Positions 10,183 to 22,034 of a stretch of DNA of 64,000 nt are shown piece after piece. Position 1 is the stretch's first letter. Each line of letters begins with the position of its first letter. The stretch is from NCBI GenBank assembly GCA_021292165.1, contig JAHFWL010001023.1:62001-126000 (forward strand). The letters run 5' to 3'. The DNA comes from Shinisaurus crocodilurus (lineage: Eukaryota > Chordata > Lepidosauria > Squamata > Shinisauridae). Position numbers and translations under genes: made by a program. The notes below the pieces were generated by a model, which worked only from the letters and a program-made list of their open reading frames with translations, was not told the DNA's origin and did not search any database.

Positions 10183-12911
10183 TGTTTATGCCTCATTGGT
10201 GCATCATGTAAATCCATTTAGAAACTAGAAGGGCCTTTGTCTTTGGGAGGCTTGAATGGGCCTCATTAAAACGAAAACATTAAAAAAATGGCCTTAAAGT
10301 GTGTCTCGAGGGGGGCGGTCAAGTGGAAGAGGGCAGGAACAAAGGCCCTCAAGCCCCTGCTTATCTCTTGGACTTTATTAATAGGGGCTTTTAACCCGCA
10401 GCAATTGGGGTGGTGGGCCGCTTCCCTTGCAGGCTAGAATTGGTGTGTCCTGGGTCAGAGGAAAGCTTGCCTTCCCTGAAGGTTTTGCCAGCTTTTCACA
10501 CCTGGCAGGATTTTACATGACTCAATGAAAGGAGGAGGAAGATGGCTCAGCCCAGCTGAGCATGGCCAACCTCTCCATTGGGGAAGCTTTTAGAAGGGCG
10601 AGGCGGCGGGACCATGATGCGAGTGTATCTCACACTGGGATACCTCATGAGCAGGGCGTGGGTTCAGTCGACTTTCCTGTTTTATTGGTGACAACAATAC
10701 CAATAAAGACACCCTCCAGGGATCCTGAAGTGTGTGTGTTGAAACCCCACTGTAATTACCTAAAGTAGTCAAAATCAGGTGAAAATCTGTGGGAAGAGGG
10801 GGATAGGCTATGTGGCACAGGCAGAATTGTACCAGTGAGGTTTTGATTGCAGTGGGGATGGAGGATGCGATTTTCTAAAATTAAAACTAAGGGTGCTTCC
10901 ACAGGTGACAATACCTCCCCCCCCTCTGTTGAGTGCATGTAAAACATGACTGTGGTCCTCCTCCTCGTCCTCCTCCTCCTCCAAGAAAAGAACAGACCTG
11001 GGCATTTCTCTTGCATGGAGGGTGCCCTTTAGAAGATTTTTTAGGAGCATAAGTACTTTTTAGTATTGGGCCATGCATGATCAGTGTGGTGTCAGATGGG
11101 AGGAAGTTAAGGGGGTGCCTCATGTGGAACCCAAGCCAACTTGGGGAAAGAGGGAGGCATGGAGTTGGGGGGAGGCTAAGATAGACCCCCTCTTATTAGG
11201 AAATTGTATACGGATCTTTTAAAATATCAAACAGCACTATTTGCTCGTATGAGAAGCGCTACTGTCATGCCCATGGTTCTCAGTGTGAGGTTGAGAGACC
11301 ATTTGGCCCCATCCTGGGTGAGAGCATGGATAGGGCATCAAAACTATTACTTTGCATAATTCTACCATATTGTCTACCAATCTTGCCCTTGTCTTGGCAC
11401 CGTTTGAGCAGACAGGCTGTGTGACTGTGTCACACCATCAGTTCAATTTAGTGGTGGTTGAATTTTGACCCAGGGCAAGGTGGTGACTCTTTTGAGGCTC
11501 GGCTTTATGGGAAGGCGTATTACCCCCAGAGATGTCCTTACTTGACCTTTCTTCTCTGCCTCTAAAGAAGGGATGGTCTTCTGGTTCTGATAATTCGGGA
11601 GTGGTGTACTGAGAAACACACACATGGAACTAGTCCTCCTCTTCCAGTCAGCATTTGTGGTGTAACCCCTCCAATTACAGGAAATATTTTTCATTCCAGA
11701 AGGAAAGATTAGGGCCGTACTTTGGTGCTCTCAGAAATATATGGAAACTCCTGGTTGTCTTGAGTTCAAAAGCTGCACACTGGCCTTTGCAGCTGAGATT
11801 TAGCAGTTGTTGCAATGAATGTAAAATCCATGAGGTGTAGCTTTTGAAATGAATTCCAAAATGATGCCCTGGAGTGGGGTGGGGGCTTTCAGGCACTCTT
11901 CGTATGCAAATTGGAGCTGGTGGGGGGTTTGGAACCAAGCCTGCAAAGAGATGGCATGCTCAGAAAGCTGTTGACAGTGTGGTGTGAAATACAGGGCTGT
12001 GCTGGGAGTGATTCTTTCCCATTAGACAAGCTTGAAGACGTCCATTAGATTCCACATCACTCCCCTCCCTCCAAAGGATAACCCATGCAGTTATGCTAAT
12101 AGGCCTGGTTAATATTCATGGACTGATTGCAAGCACACGGTCACCTGCTGGGTAATTGTGGCCTAAGGCTTATTTGTGGGGACACTAACACCTTTAAAAA
12201 AGCAGAAGCAAGTAGGACTGAGTATTGAAGTAAGTCATCAGTCATAGCACAGTAGATAGAAAATAAGCAGAAGCTGGCTTGCTGAAACAAAGAGGCTGTC
12301 CCGGATAATTCCACAGATTCTTTATCTGATAATGTCCTTGTCATTTGTTACTCAAAGAAGGAGCAAGTTGGTGGGAAAGAGCAGAAAGGTTTGTTTAGGT
12401 GAATCCTGAGTTACGGCTGTGAACCCACTAAATTAGACCCAATCAGCACTGCTTTAAGACGAAGTCTGCAAAATAAATAGCACTGATACATTGATTCAGA
12501 CGAGAAGTTCCAAAATCCCAGGATCCTGGCGTAATAGTGGAGCAGTTAAGCCTAAAATCATGTTCTTTGAATTAAAGGTACTGTATAAGACTTGGCACAC
12601 TTAAACATTGACCCATGCTAAACATTTTTTATACAAATCCCAGCAAGAGCTGTCCCCCTGGGGGCAGGAGAGTGACAAATGCGTCATTCTGTCTTTTAGT
12701 CCACGAGCCAGGACAAAAATTCTTACCATATGTGATGAATAATACTGAGTGAGGGTTTTTTTTGGCAACGTCTGCCCCCCGCCCCCCAAGAGAGAGAAAA
12801 TAGGCAATAGACCCGCAGCCGTCATACTTTTTTTGTGTCATCCTTTAAAAATTTTCTTTTTGTAAATTTTTTATCCTGGAAGACAATCTTACTCGGTCAC
12901 GAGTGATCGCC

Positions 12912-12932
12912 TGATGATGATGATGATGATGA
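12912..12932. repeat. (GAT)n microsatellite
   Basis: Seven TGA/GAT units. Confidence 0.9.
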
Positions 12933-13561
12933 GGAAGGTATTTCAAAGAGATCCAAAGTTACCAAGATGGTTTGAGGCAGGATAGGTGCATCTCAGTGGC
13001 AACCAAAGTGGCAAATGGCAGCTCTTGGCCACGCTCAGGAAAAGTGGCATTAACTGATACCCTGTATTTGTGAGGAGGCTCTCAGAGCCTATCCAAGTGC
13101 TGTGATACAGCCTTTCACTGCCCTGCTTTTTGCCACCATGAAGGAAACTGTTTTCAGAAATAATATGAATAGCAATAGTAAAAGTCTGAACCCTTTTATT
13201 TTGGGGTTATTAATGTTTGGTGTTACTATTAGGTTGGTGATTGATATGAAATGATTTTTCAGAGACAGTATCTTGCATTGTTCAACAATTTCTACTGAAC
13301 TGCTTGCATGTATGTATTTATTTAGAGATACCTTATAGGATTCTATATTACATTGTAAACATGCACATTCTTTGTTTTGTGTTTCTTTTGTATCTACAGC
13401 TATTTTATATTTGTTATCTAATTATTTTGGGGCCTTATAATCAGCACTGAGAACATTATCTGAAGAGAATATATATTTATAAGCGGGCAGTATAAAAAAC
13501 CATTTATTTCAAAAACAGGAGTAGTGTGAGGATTGATTCATATCAGCAAATGTTCAGGCAC

Positions 13562-13996
13562 TGGCCTGGTTCACACATAACGATTAGCCATGGCACGGTC
13601 TCTTGAAATCTGGCTTGTCATTGTGTCTGAAGCTGTCCTCACAAATGAACCATGGTTTGTTAACCTGTTATGAACCACAAATAGAACACATGATTTGTTG
13701 TTGGCTTATGAAGTGTGGCTTGTTTAAACCATGGCTTGTCCTTATGTCTGGACCTAGAACTGTGGCTTATCCCTGGCTTGTTTGTTTTGCTGTTTGGCCT
13801 GAAACAGAGATGCCCAGCAAGAGCAGTCTGAAAATGAAACTACTCTGAAGGCTGGAAAAATGGGTGTGAGAGAAACAAACCAGAAATAGGGAAAGCAATC
13901 TGTGGTTTGTTTGCTTGACTGCAAATTCATGGCTAAGGCAGCAAACCATGATAACATAAACCATGGCTTCATGTTATGTGCAGATGCAGCCACTAT
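13562..13996. mobile_element. Non-autonomous DNA transposon with CCATGG-rich palindromic body
   Basis: The left end CCTGGTTCACACATAACG and the reverse complement of the right end, GGCTGCATCTGCACATAACA, form imperfect terminal inverted repeats. The body repeats AACCATGG, GGCTTGT and their complements several times. A related copy lies at 53447-53720. No clear target duplication was found, so the superfamily (hAT suspected) is unproven. Confidence 0.5.
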
Positions 13997-14369
13997 CACT
14001 GCATGTCCATAGCACCCAAAGTGCACAATTTTATCAAAAATCCTGGCTTAACCACTCCGCTATAACTACAGCCTGCTCCAGATGCTACAGTGCAAGAACA
14101 TTCTCTATTTAAAAGATTCCAGGAACTGAAGTGAAATTCTGATAATCTTTTTCCCGTGCAGTTTTTAACTCATCATTTTCTGGTTCATTTTTTGAAACTT
14201 GTTCTGGTGCTAGACTTAGTAACAGATCAGTTATGCTTGGTAATGGAAAGTGGATGGGAACCCTATTGTCTGAACTTCCTCATTGAATCCTCTTGAGTTC
14301 CAGCAGTGTATGAAAAGCAGACAGATGTTGCCCAACTTTGTCTTCATGGTCACTAATGATCTTTTATAC

Positions 14370-14504
14370 CAGTGTTCTCCAACCTTGGGTCCCCAGATGT
14401 TTTTGGCCTACAACTCCCAGCATGCCCCAGCCAGCTACTCTGGCTGGGGCATGCTGGGAGTTGTAGGCCAAAAACATCTGGGGACCCAAGGTTGGAGAAC
14501 ACTG
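14370..14504. mobile_element. Palindromic hAT-type MITE with 8-bp target duplication TTTTATAC
   Basis: Two 64-base arms (14370-14433 and 14441-14504) are perfect reverse complements around a 7-base spacer. The ends are CAGTGTTCTCC. TTTTATAC flanks the element at 14362-14369 and 14505-14512. An 8-base duplication with CAG-starting termini fits the hAT superfamily. Sister copies are at 51220-51363 and 55542-55649. Confidence 0.9.
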
Positions 14505-14696
14505 TTTTATACTGTTGAGTGCACCTGTTCACCTTCTCTTTCTTCTTTTTCTGCCTAAGACAAAAGAAGCTGATCAGATCTATTAGATTGTAAGCCTCCA
14601 GGTAGGATCACATTTGTTTAAATTTCAGGGGTTAGTAATTCCCAGCCCTTTCTATCAGACTATGGGTAACCTCTGCCTCAGTAAGTGATTTTAGGC

Positions 14697-14934
14697 ATTT
14701 ATTTATTTATTATATTTATACCCCGCCTTTTTTCCTGAAAGGAACCCAAGGCGGCTTACATAATCCTTCTCCTCCTCTCCATTTTATCCTCATAACAACC
14801 CTGTGAGGTAGGTTAGGCTGAGAGTCAGTGACTGGCCCAAAGTCACCCAGTGAGTTTCATGGCCGAGCGGAGACTAGAACCCGGATCTCTCGAGTCCCAG
14901 TCCAACACCCTAACCTCTACGCCACACTGGCTCT
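14697..14934 (-). repeat. tRNA-derived squamate SINE, full length
   Basis: On the minus strand it reads AGAGCCAGTGTGGCGTAGAG (A-box region), then a tRNA B-box-like GGGTTCTAGTC, a central TCAGCCTAACCTACCTCACA block, and a tail GGCGGGGTATAAATATAATA with ATTT-type repeats. The tail resembles an L2 LINE 3' end, which would supply reverse transcription. Copies also occur at 19241, 20954, 37419, 39509, 46141 and 58981. Confidence 0.88.
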
Positions 14935-17178
14935 TATAAGTTGTGGGCAGGACGGTGGGTTCAGACTTCAGCAATTCAGGGTTGAGGCAGAAAGCTGGTT
15001 ACCTACTAGGGGAGATGCTCACATGTGTTGGCAAGTGAGATTATCTGACCTGTGTTACACCCTTCCCCCACCTCCCTCCCATAAAGATATATAGATGAGT
15101 GAAACTCCAAAACTAATTTCTTCTATGAAGTCTATTTTCTTTGCCACAGCTACAGAAAACAGCTGAAACATCTCTATAATCACGCTGTCTTTCTGCCTGT
15201 TTTTTGTTTGCAGTCATGTGTACTGCAGGTGTTGTATTTTTAAGATTGCAAAAGCCATGCCGCACTGTAATTGTGCACGGCATGTGCAAGACTACACTAA
15301 CGATTTGCATAGCAATCTTGTGCACAATTAATTTGATTGCAGCAGTGGGATTTTGGTAACTCTGCCTCCAGTTCCAGAGTATTCCAAGTTTGCTCAAAAT
15401 TCCTATATAGTTAGATTCCAGCAGCAACCCTATCCAAATGTAGGAAACCTTGCATGATATATTGGGGTGGGAAACAATGTGTGTGCACATATGTTTTCCC
15501 CTGAGAACAAGTGTTGTATAGTGGAAAGAAGCTCAGCAAAGAACTTCCCCGGTAGCCATCAACAACTTGCATGCTCAGCCTCTGCCCTCCATCCTTAAAA
15601 GGGGGCTGGTAGCTAGAAGCTTATGAACATCAGCTTCCTGCTGGGGCTCAGAACTTCTCAAGAGGGCTGAGCAATTTAGCTGTAATCCTCGCTCACTCCA
15701 CACAGGGGTTTAAGGATTCCCAAAAGGCTTCAGTGGAACTTGATCGTGTGGCATAAGTGCCACATCTGGCTTGATAATCCGGCGGCTCCCAAGTATATAC
15801 ACTCAGAGTGTGCTGAGACAATCCTGACTCCATTAAGTTAAATTTGTTTGGAGAAAAGAAAAGAAGGTGCTGAGTGGGTGAACAGCAATTCTTTAAAAGA
15901 GAAACTTGTAGGGCCGGTCTTATTAATTCCAATATACTGTGACCCAGATTCAGGTTTTTAAAGCCCTACCCAATCCCCCCAAGGCTCAGGGTGGGAAGCA
16001 ATGTCACACAATGATCCACCATGATGCAAGGCATGCTTCCAATTTTTAGGGTCTACAGTAAAGCCTGCAAGTGTTCCTGTTTCCCCAAAGTGCAGCTGGG
16101 CAAGCAAGAACACCCCCCCCCCCCCGTTATTAAACTGAATGCACATAGTATGTAGCAGTGCATATGTGCAAGAGGCACCACAGGCAAACTTTCACATATT
16201 GCTTTGTATCCCCTGAAATTGCAGTACTTGTCAATGGGGCGATTCTCACGTTCAGCTGAGAGTTGTTGAGCATAATACTTTATCTGGCAATGAAATACTG
16301 AGTGTGTGTATACAAGTGCATTGGTCCTCAGCCTGGATAGAGGAGGTAAAAGAATTGGGAGATGCTGAGTGCTGGGGAGAGAGGCAGCTCACCTACAACT
16401 TTGGGACTGTACGGCTGCAGAGAGGTGAGAGGGAGCTGCTTAAAGGAGCTTGCGCGCCTCTCCTGGCCCATCTGCTGCGACAGAACAAGCATGGCCCTGG
16501 GCATCTCTGAAGCCTCTCTCACATTCTTTGGGTCTGGTGTTGCTTGTACCCAAGGGAGGCAGAGAAAGGTGGGCTATTTGGACATCACAGGCTTGCTTTC
16601 AGAGCCTGTTCAGCCCCTGCTGAAGGGGCTACTATTGCTTGGCTGAGTTGTCCTTGGGGTAGAGGTTCCCTCCTTTCCTCCCTCCCTCCTTCCCTTTTTT
16701 GGAAAAGGAGCTGCTCGGTTTCCCCCCCTTTTCTCTGCAAGGGCATCTCTGCAGCTCCCCGAGGCCCACTGCCAACAGAGCCCTCCTTGTTTACCCAACT
16801 CGGAGGAATCGGTTTACAAGCCTCACAAGTACCCTTTTCACCTTTCCCATCAGAAAACACCTCTTGAAACAATGAGGAAATTGGATGCTGCCACCTGATA
16901 GCTCCCAAGGAACCTGCCGAGCAAAGAATTCTCTGAGCAAACAGGCCTCCATATGTGGCCCACAAGAAGAGCCCTGGAGAAACGCTCCTTTGTGTTCAGG
17001 CCATTGAGGGCGGGCTGGCAGGATGGCGGCCCTGCTGAGGCTTTTTTTGCCGGCCCTAGCACAAAGGGTGTGTTCGAGGTTTGGAGGAAGGGGGAGCTGT
17101 TGGTTTTTAGCGTCAACACTAACAAACCAAAATATTACCTTTTTGAGGGCTTGAAAATAATAAGGCAGCATGCTGATA
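14935..17178. other. Non-coding stretch
   Basis: No supported gene or element. Poly-C runs occur near 16112-16126. A purine/pyrimidine-rich patch occurs at 16660-16740. Open frames such as 16544-16867 and 16585-16965(-) have no recognisable domain. Confidence 0.45.
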
Positions 17179-17428
17179 CAGTCATGCCTTGGATTGAGAG
17201 CATAATTTGTTCTGGAAACGTGCTTGTAATCCAAAACACTCTTATATCAAAACGAAATTCCCCCAAAAAAATTTGTACAGAGATTTTTAATTTAAGCCTT
17301 ACTACAGTACTTGTATTGCAAGACGTCGCTTGTATATCAAGTCAAAAATTTATTAATAAATATTTAAAAATTTGCTTGTCTTGCAAAACGCTCTCAGACC
17401 AAGTTACTTGCAATCCAAGGTATTACTG
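17179..17428. mobile_element. Tigger-like (Tc1/mariner) MITE, 250 bp, TA target site
   Basis: The left end CAGTCATGCCTTGGATTG and the reverse complement of the right end, CAGTAATACCTTGGATTG, differ at 2 of 18 bases, and TA flanks both sides (17177-17178, 17429-17430). No transposase is encoded. The body is AT-rich, with repeated 'CTTGTAATCC'-like units. Confidence 0.8.
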
Positions 17429-17682
17429 TACAATGCAAGAACTATCTTATCCCAGTGTACTCTGTAAAAGCTTATGCCTCTTAATGCTGTGCTGGAGAAT
17501 TGTTTTGGAAACCTATTTTCATTCTTTTTTCTCCCATTGCTATTTGAAGAAACTAGCAGCTGCCATTGTAGAAATTCAAATGTTCTAGATAAACCCTGGA
17601 GTTGGAGAAGGATGGGAAATACAGAGAGCTGTTTGAAATAGCTGTTTAAGTACTAATTTCCAAAACGGTAGCAGTCATGTTT

Positions 17683-17860
17683 AGTCTGTTGTAGCAAAAG
17701 CAACAAAGTCTTGTGGCATCTTCAAGATTAACAAATAAATTGTGGCATAAGCGTTTGTGTACCCAACCCGCTTCATCAGATGCAATGGCAGGTGCATATA
17801 TACACATGGTTGCAGGGGAGGGGATGAATTGTGAACTGCAGGGTCAGATGGAACTGAAAT
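17683..17860 (-). repeat. Dispersed repeat, class uncertain
   Basis: On the minus strand it contains GATGAAGCGGGTTGGGTACA, GCTTATGCCACAATTTATTT and GATGCCACAAGACTTTGTTG. I recognise this as a common reptile repeat (the 'tall, change-of-phase' text AAGGTGCCACAAGACT). A short related fragment, TATGTTAGTCTGTTCAGCAG, is at about 33880-33900. It may be a Penelope-like or other element tail; I cannot settle the class. Confidence 0.5.
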
Positions 17861-17993
17861 GCAGAAAATACCGACAGTGATAATTGCCTCACAAAGCAGA
17901 CATCCTTGCATTAGTGAGCTGATTAACACATTTAGTGTGATTTTTAAAGCCTTTGTCCCTGTTCAAGCCACAAAAGATGAAGTTAAAACTATC

Positions 17994-18070
17994 TTATTTA
18001 TTTATTTATTTATTTATTAGATTTATAAGCCACTCACCTGCCCCTCAGGGCAGTTTACAATCAGAATGAA
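17994..18070 (-). repeat. L2-like LINE 3' tail with (TTTA)n
   Basis: ATTTATTTATTTATTAG followed by ATTTATAAGCCACTC and CAGGGCAGTTTACAA is the complement of a typical L2 3' terminus. Confidence 0.6.
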
Positions 18071-18734
18071 TCGATGAATTGTAGTTCAGCAGTTTGACGT
18101 TTGAAACGTCTTTGAAGTTCCTTTGATCAAGAATGTTCATATACAGGCTGCCCTGGGAGGTTGAAAAGTTCACCTACTGGTTGTTGAATTTTGCCCTTGC
18201 TTATCTCCCAGTGTGATATGTGCCATCAATTGCCAGCCATGCCCTCCTGCATTGCACAGATGACAAACAGGCCAGTCTCTATGCAAAATAGTAAATACCC
18301 ACAAATCTGACATCAGAAGTAGCAATATTCAAAAATCAGTGGGTGGTCCATCAAGAGATCCGACTCCTCTGCAGTACAAAGCAGTTTTCTGCACATAGAA
18401 GACGGGCATGTCAAGGAGAAGGGTTCTCGCTTAGCCTTCTGCTTCACATGCCAGTTTTCTGTCTGCAGGAAATTTTAAAATTATTATTTCTATGGAGTCG
18501 TGCTCAGTCACTTGAACCCAGACACAAGCTTACTCTTCAGCTGTTTGAGGACTGAGCCTTAATCCACTGATCAGCTGTGCAGGTTTTGTAGCAGTCACCA
18601 GGCTGTTGAAAGATGTTGGAGCGGAGGTTGTGTATACGATGGAAGGGAAGAGGGGGCATGGGAAGATAGTAACTGACTCCCTTAAAATTTGTGCTTCCTT
18701 GTACTTTCTGTAATCTCTTAAAGCTGCCTTAAGG

Positions 18735-18850
18735 TGCATTTTATTAGCCTCAGTTCACTGTCTTTAGAATGGGGATAGTGCCCCATTTTAAAGGGTGTTT
18801 GTAAGAACAAATGAAAGGACCATGAGATACAATAAGAACAATAAATGGCA
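18735..18850 (+). repeat. MIR-like SINE remnant
   Basis: TTAGCCTCAGTTCACTGTCT, AGAATGGGGATAGTGCCCC, AAAGGGTGTTTGTAAGAA and AAATGAAAGGA follow the order of the MIR core and 3' region. Confidence 0.5.
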
Positions 18851-18892
18851 GCATGAATTTGCTCAAAGTTATTTGCTCAAAGTTGCTCAAAG

Positions 18893-18986
18893 GTTACAAT
18901 CCTAAACACACCTACTTGGGAGGGATAATCTGCATTGAACTAAATGAGACCTCTGAGTAAACATTCACTAGATTGCATCTCAGTCT
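18893..18986 (+). repeat. Dispersed reptile repeat (AATCCTAAACACACCTACTT type)
   Basis: The segment matches a familiar reptile repeat pattern: TTACAATCCTAAACACACC, GGAGGGATAATCTGCATTGA, TGAGTAAACATTCACTAGAT. Its family name is not known to me. Confidence 0.45.
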
Positions 18987-19240
18987 CTCTGACTTCTTTC
19001 CTACCTCTACCAGATCTCTACCAGTTCTTTGTTTAGAGGCTGATGGAGATGGTGTGTTCCTTCTGATGACCTGTTCTAGGAGTTCAGCAGGCGCACTGCA
19101 TGAGTAGCTACTATAGGGCTCGGAATACAAGATTTCCTCTGTATAATTCATTGCAAGGGAAGATCAGCAGGTCCCAGGCTATTGCTGGGGTGGGGTGTCA
19201 GTCTGCTTGGCAAAAGCAAATATGAATGGGCAAGTTCTGC

Positions 19241-19474
19241 TTATTTATTTATTTATTTTATACCCCACCTTTTTTCCTGAAAGGAACCCGAGGCGGCTTA
19301 CATAATCCTCCTCCTCCTCTCCATTTTATCCTCACAACAGCTTTGTGAGGTAGGTTAGGCTGAGAGTCAGTGACTGGCCCAAAGTCACCCAGTGAGTTTC
19401 ATGGCCGAGCGGGGACTAGAACCCGGATCTCCCGAGTCCCAGTCCAACACTCTAACACTCCACACTGGCTCTCT
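19241..19474 (-). repeat. tRNA-derived squamate SINE
   Basis: The same family as 14697-14934, in the same orientation. It runs from the ATTT-type tail to the GAGCCAGTGTGG head, with a small deletion in the head (TCTAACACTCCACACTGG). Confidence 0.88.
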
Positions 19475-20953
19475 GAGAAGCTTCTCCACCTGGGAGCGTT
19501 CTTAGCATTTAGGGAAGGGAATTTACAGTCAACCTGTTAAGTCCTAGTTGGGCTCTTTTGAGCAGCTCTTCATACTTTGCCTGACCCTTTTTCTGATGTC
19601 AGTTTTAATAGAATAATCTTGATTTGTTAAGTATGCTGAAATCTCGTGCAATGTAATTGGAAGTTGTTGTGTCTTGATAAAGCTGTCAGCTGCCTATGAA
19701 TGCTGCCCAATATTTGGTTTCCCCCATTGTCCTTTGAGGGTTCCTGTTGCAAACTTTCAGGAAGACACCTCTGGAAAATCTCTTGGAAGCCCAGTGCTTC
19801 CTGGGAAGCCCGGGAAGCTCAGTTTCCCAGAGAGTCAGTGGATGGTGTGTGATTCAGGCGAAAAGACGCTCTTTCCCTCTTGGGAAATTGTGGTTACAAT
19901 TTGCTGGGCGTGTGTGTGTGTGTGCCCGCTCCATGCATCCCATGGAGTCTACACACCATTCTTAGCTCAGGAATACAGAGTGTGACCATTCCTGATCTGG
20001 GGTATGAGACTGGATCTGTGGTGATGAAAGGGATGTCAATAGAAGTGGGCATGGGGATCTGGAGGCCAGCAGGGAAAGCTCCCAGACTGGGCGGATGCAG
20101 GCCTTGGTGGGCTTTGTTGGGGACCGGCTGCGCAAGGTTGGGCCAGCTGCTCCCTATTCCAGAGAAGCATTAAGGGATGCTGGGGGGTAATTCTAAATGC
20201 TGACTAGGAAAAACCAAAAAACAGGTTGGTGTGTGTGTGTATATCCTGTGTCGATTGCATTTGAACACTGGGTTTATCCTTTGTTTATCCATCTATAACT
20301 TTAGAAAGAAAAACAGGAAATTTCCAAGGGAAAATTAGACAACTCATAGAATGAAATGGAATTAAAAGATGAAATTACATGTTGGCACGGCAGCGTGAAA
20401 TCATTAAGAGGTTGCTGTAATTACTTCTCTATTCTGCTGCTGCTGCGGCTTTTCTTTTTGTTAGGCATTCCAAAGCTGAGGAACACAAAAGTAAGGAACA
20501 CTTGTAGAGGAAAGGATGTACATGGAGGAATAAGAAACGCTGGTGAAATCACCCACACACTTCTAAGACTTCATCCTCCATTTCAGCCAGGGTCAGCATC
20601 AGGGTGTGTGGGTGTGGGTCAGCATCGATGGGTACTCCATGAGACGCACTGCTGATCCCTGGAGCCCCCCCCCCCCTTCACCTGCCTTTCCAAGCATGTA
20701 GCATCTTCCACTTGCTTGCGTTCTCCCTCCAGGCAGTTTTGCAGATTGGGGCTAGAGCAAGAGGGCCAGTGAACAGGCAGTGGTGAGGGGGAGGTGGCCC
20801 CATTCCAGGAGGGGGCCTCACCTAGGGCATCTTGCCAATGGGCGGCTTCCTATAGGGAATCTCCGTTTGGTGGAGAGAAGAATCTTTAGGGTCACCTGGA
20901 GTCTCTTCTCTAGGAAAATAGGAATTTTAACATGGCCTTGGAGCAAATGGATG
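19475..20953. other. Non-coding stretch
   Basis: Holds a short TG run at 19907-19923, a GT run near 20228-20240 and a C-tract at 20667-20679. No gene or larger repeat recognised. Confidence 0.45.
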
Positions 20954-21182
20954 CATTTATTTATTTATTTATTATATTTATACCCCGCCTTTTTTCCTGC
21001 AAGGAACCCAAGGCGGCTTACATAATCCTCCTCTCCATTTTATCCTCACAACAACCCTGTGAGGTAGGTTAGGCTGAGAGACGGTGACTGGCCCAAAGTC
21101 ACCCAGGGAGCTTCATGGCTGAGCGGGGACTAGAACCTGGGTCTCCAGAGTCCCAGCCCAACACTCTCACCACTACGTCTCT
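20954..21182 (-). repeat. tRNA-derived squamate SINE
   Basis: The same family, with the tail at 20954 and a degraded head end (CACTACGTCTCT) at about 21182. The CTCCT block is one unit shorter than in other copies. Confidence 0.85.
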
Positions 21183-21599
21183 TCCCACTCCAGAGAAAAA
21201 GAGTTGCTGAGTCTCGTGTCCAGGTGACTCTTAATCTTGTGAGCCAGCCAAGCTTGCAATAGTTATCCTTGTTGCAACAGGCTAAGCTCCTTGCCATGCC
21301 GGGCAAGAGGGCCTGCTAGAGGTTTTTGTCATGGCTCCGGGACGGAGGAACTGCAGTCACTGTCAGGATCTTGGAAGCAGCAGCTTGGACTGAAGGGGTG
21401 GCATGTGGGAATACCTGCCTCTGCTCACTTTTCCTGGAAGCATACTGCGTATTGAGCCTGGCTTGATAGAAGCAACTGTTTCTAGCTGGAGCAGGTTGGC
21501 CGCTTGCTTGGGAAACACTGGAATGCAGTTCTGGAAATGATTGCAAGGAAGCTGGCTTTGCCTCTGTTTCTCCAATTCTGCACTTCCTAAGCATTTATG

Positions 21600-21740
21600 T
21601 GGTACTTGGCAGTGTTCAGAGTATACTTAGCAAGCATCACGGTAATCCTTGTAAGGTAGTGTTGGTGTGTTATGCCCACATGGAGGCTTGCCTAAGACCG
21701 TCATCATTTATGGCCAAGATGAGGTTTGAACTAAATGGAC
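21600..21740 (+). repeat. Possible MIR-related SINE remnant
   Basis: Ordered similarity to a MIR/ancient SINE core: ACGGTAATCCTTGTAAGGTA, GTTATGCCCACATGGAGG, CTTGCCTAAGACCGTC and GATGAGGTTTGAACT. Confidence 0.35.
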
Positions 21741-22034
21741 TTCAGGGGGTCAAGCGCATGGCCGCCGTGCTCCAGCGCTCTCACAAGGGCCCACTGAGCT
21801 CTTCCTCCCTGCTGTTGGAGCAGGGTGATTTTGTCACTGGAGTGAATAGGTGAGTTTGATCTGATGCCCACAGACGCACTCAAGCTGGGATCGAGCCTGA
21901 CAAGGAGAGCCTCTGCTCAGGTTGGCTCAAGGTTCCCTGCACCTGACCATGTGCTTTTTTCAGCAGTGACTCAGTTTGCATCATCTCCTCCCGATTGAAA
22001 TCTCACCTCAGCTATGAACTCGGCAAACCAGCCT

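Larger units (their letters stand above)
9591..13561. other. Non-coding stretch, probably upstream intron or intergenic
   Basis: Mostly unique sequence without a credible gene. It contains the RFX-like site at 10167-10182 in a motif-rich block (about 10100-10430), another AT-rich, homeobox-motif-rich block near 12060-12140, and a GAT repeat at 12912-12932. The short open frames here are unrelated to any family I know. Confidence 0.5.
18071..19240. other. Non-coding stretch with old SINE remnants
   Basis: Apart from a MIR-like remnant (18735-18850) and a CACACTTACTTGGGAG-type repeat (18893-18986), nothing is recognised. Confidence 0.45.

Noticed and set aside
17023..17090. ATGGCGGCCCTGCTGAGG start resembling a signal-peptide exon (possible ephrin exon 1)
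   Set aside because: The downstream residues do not match the ephrin-B N-terminal sequence and no proper donor follows.
16953..17588. 211-residue + strand open frame
   Set aside because: It reads through the Tigger-like MITE at 17179-17428 and shows no domain; likely chance.
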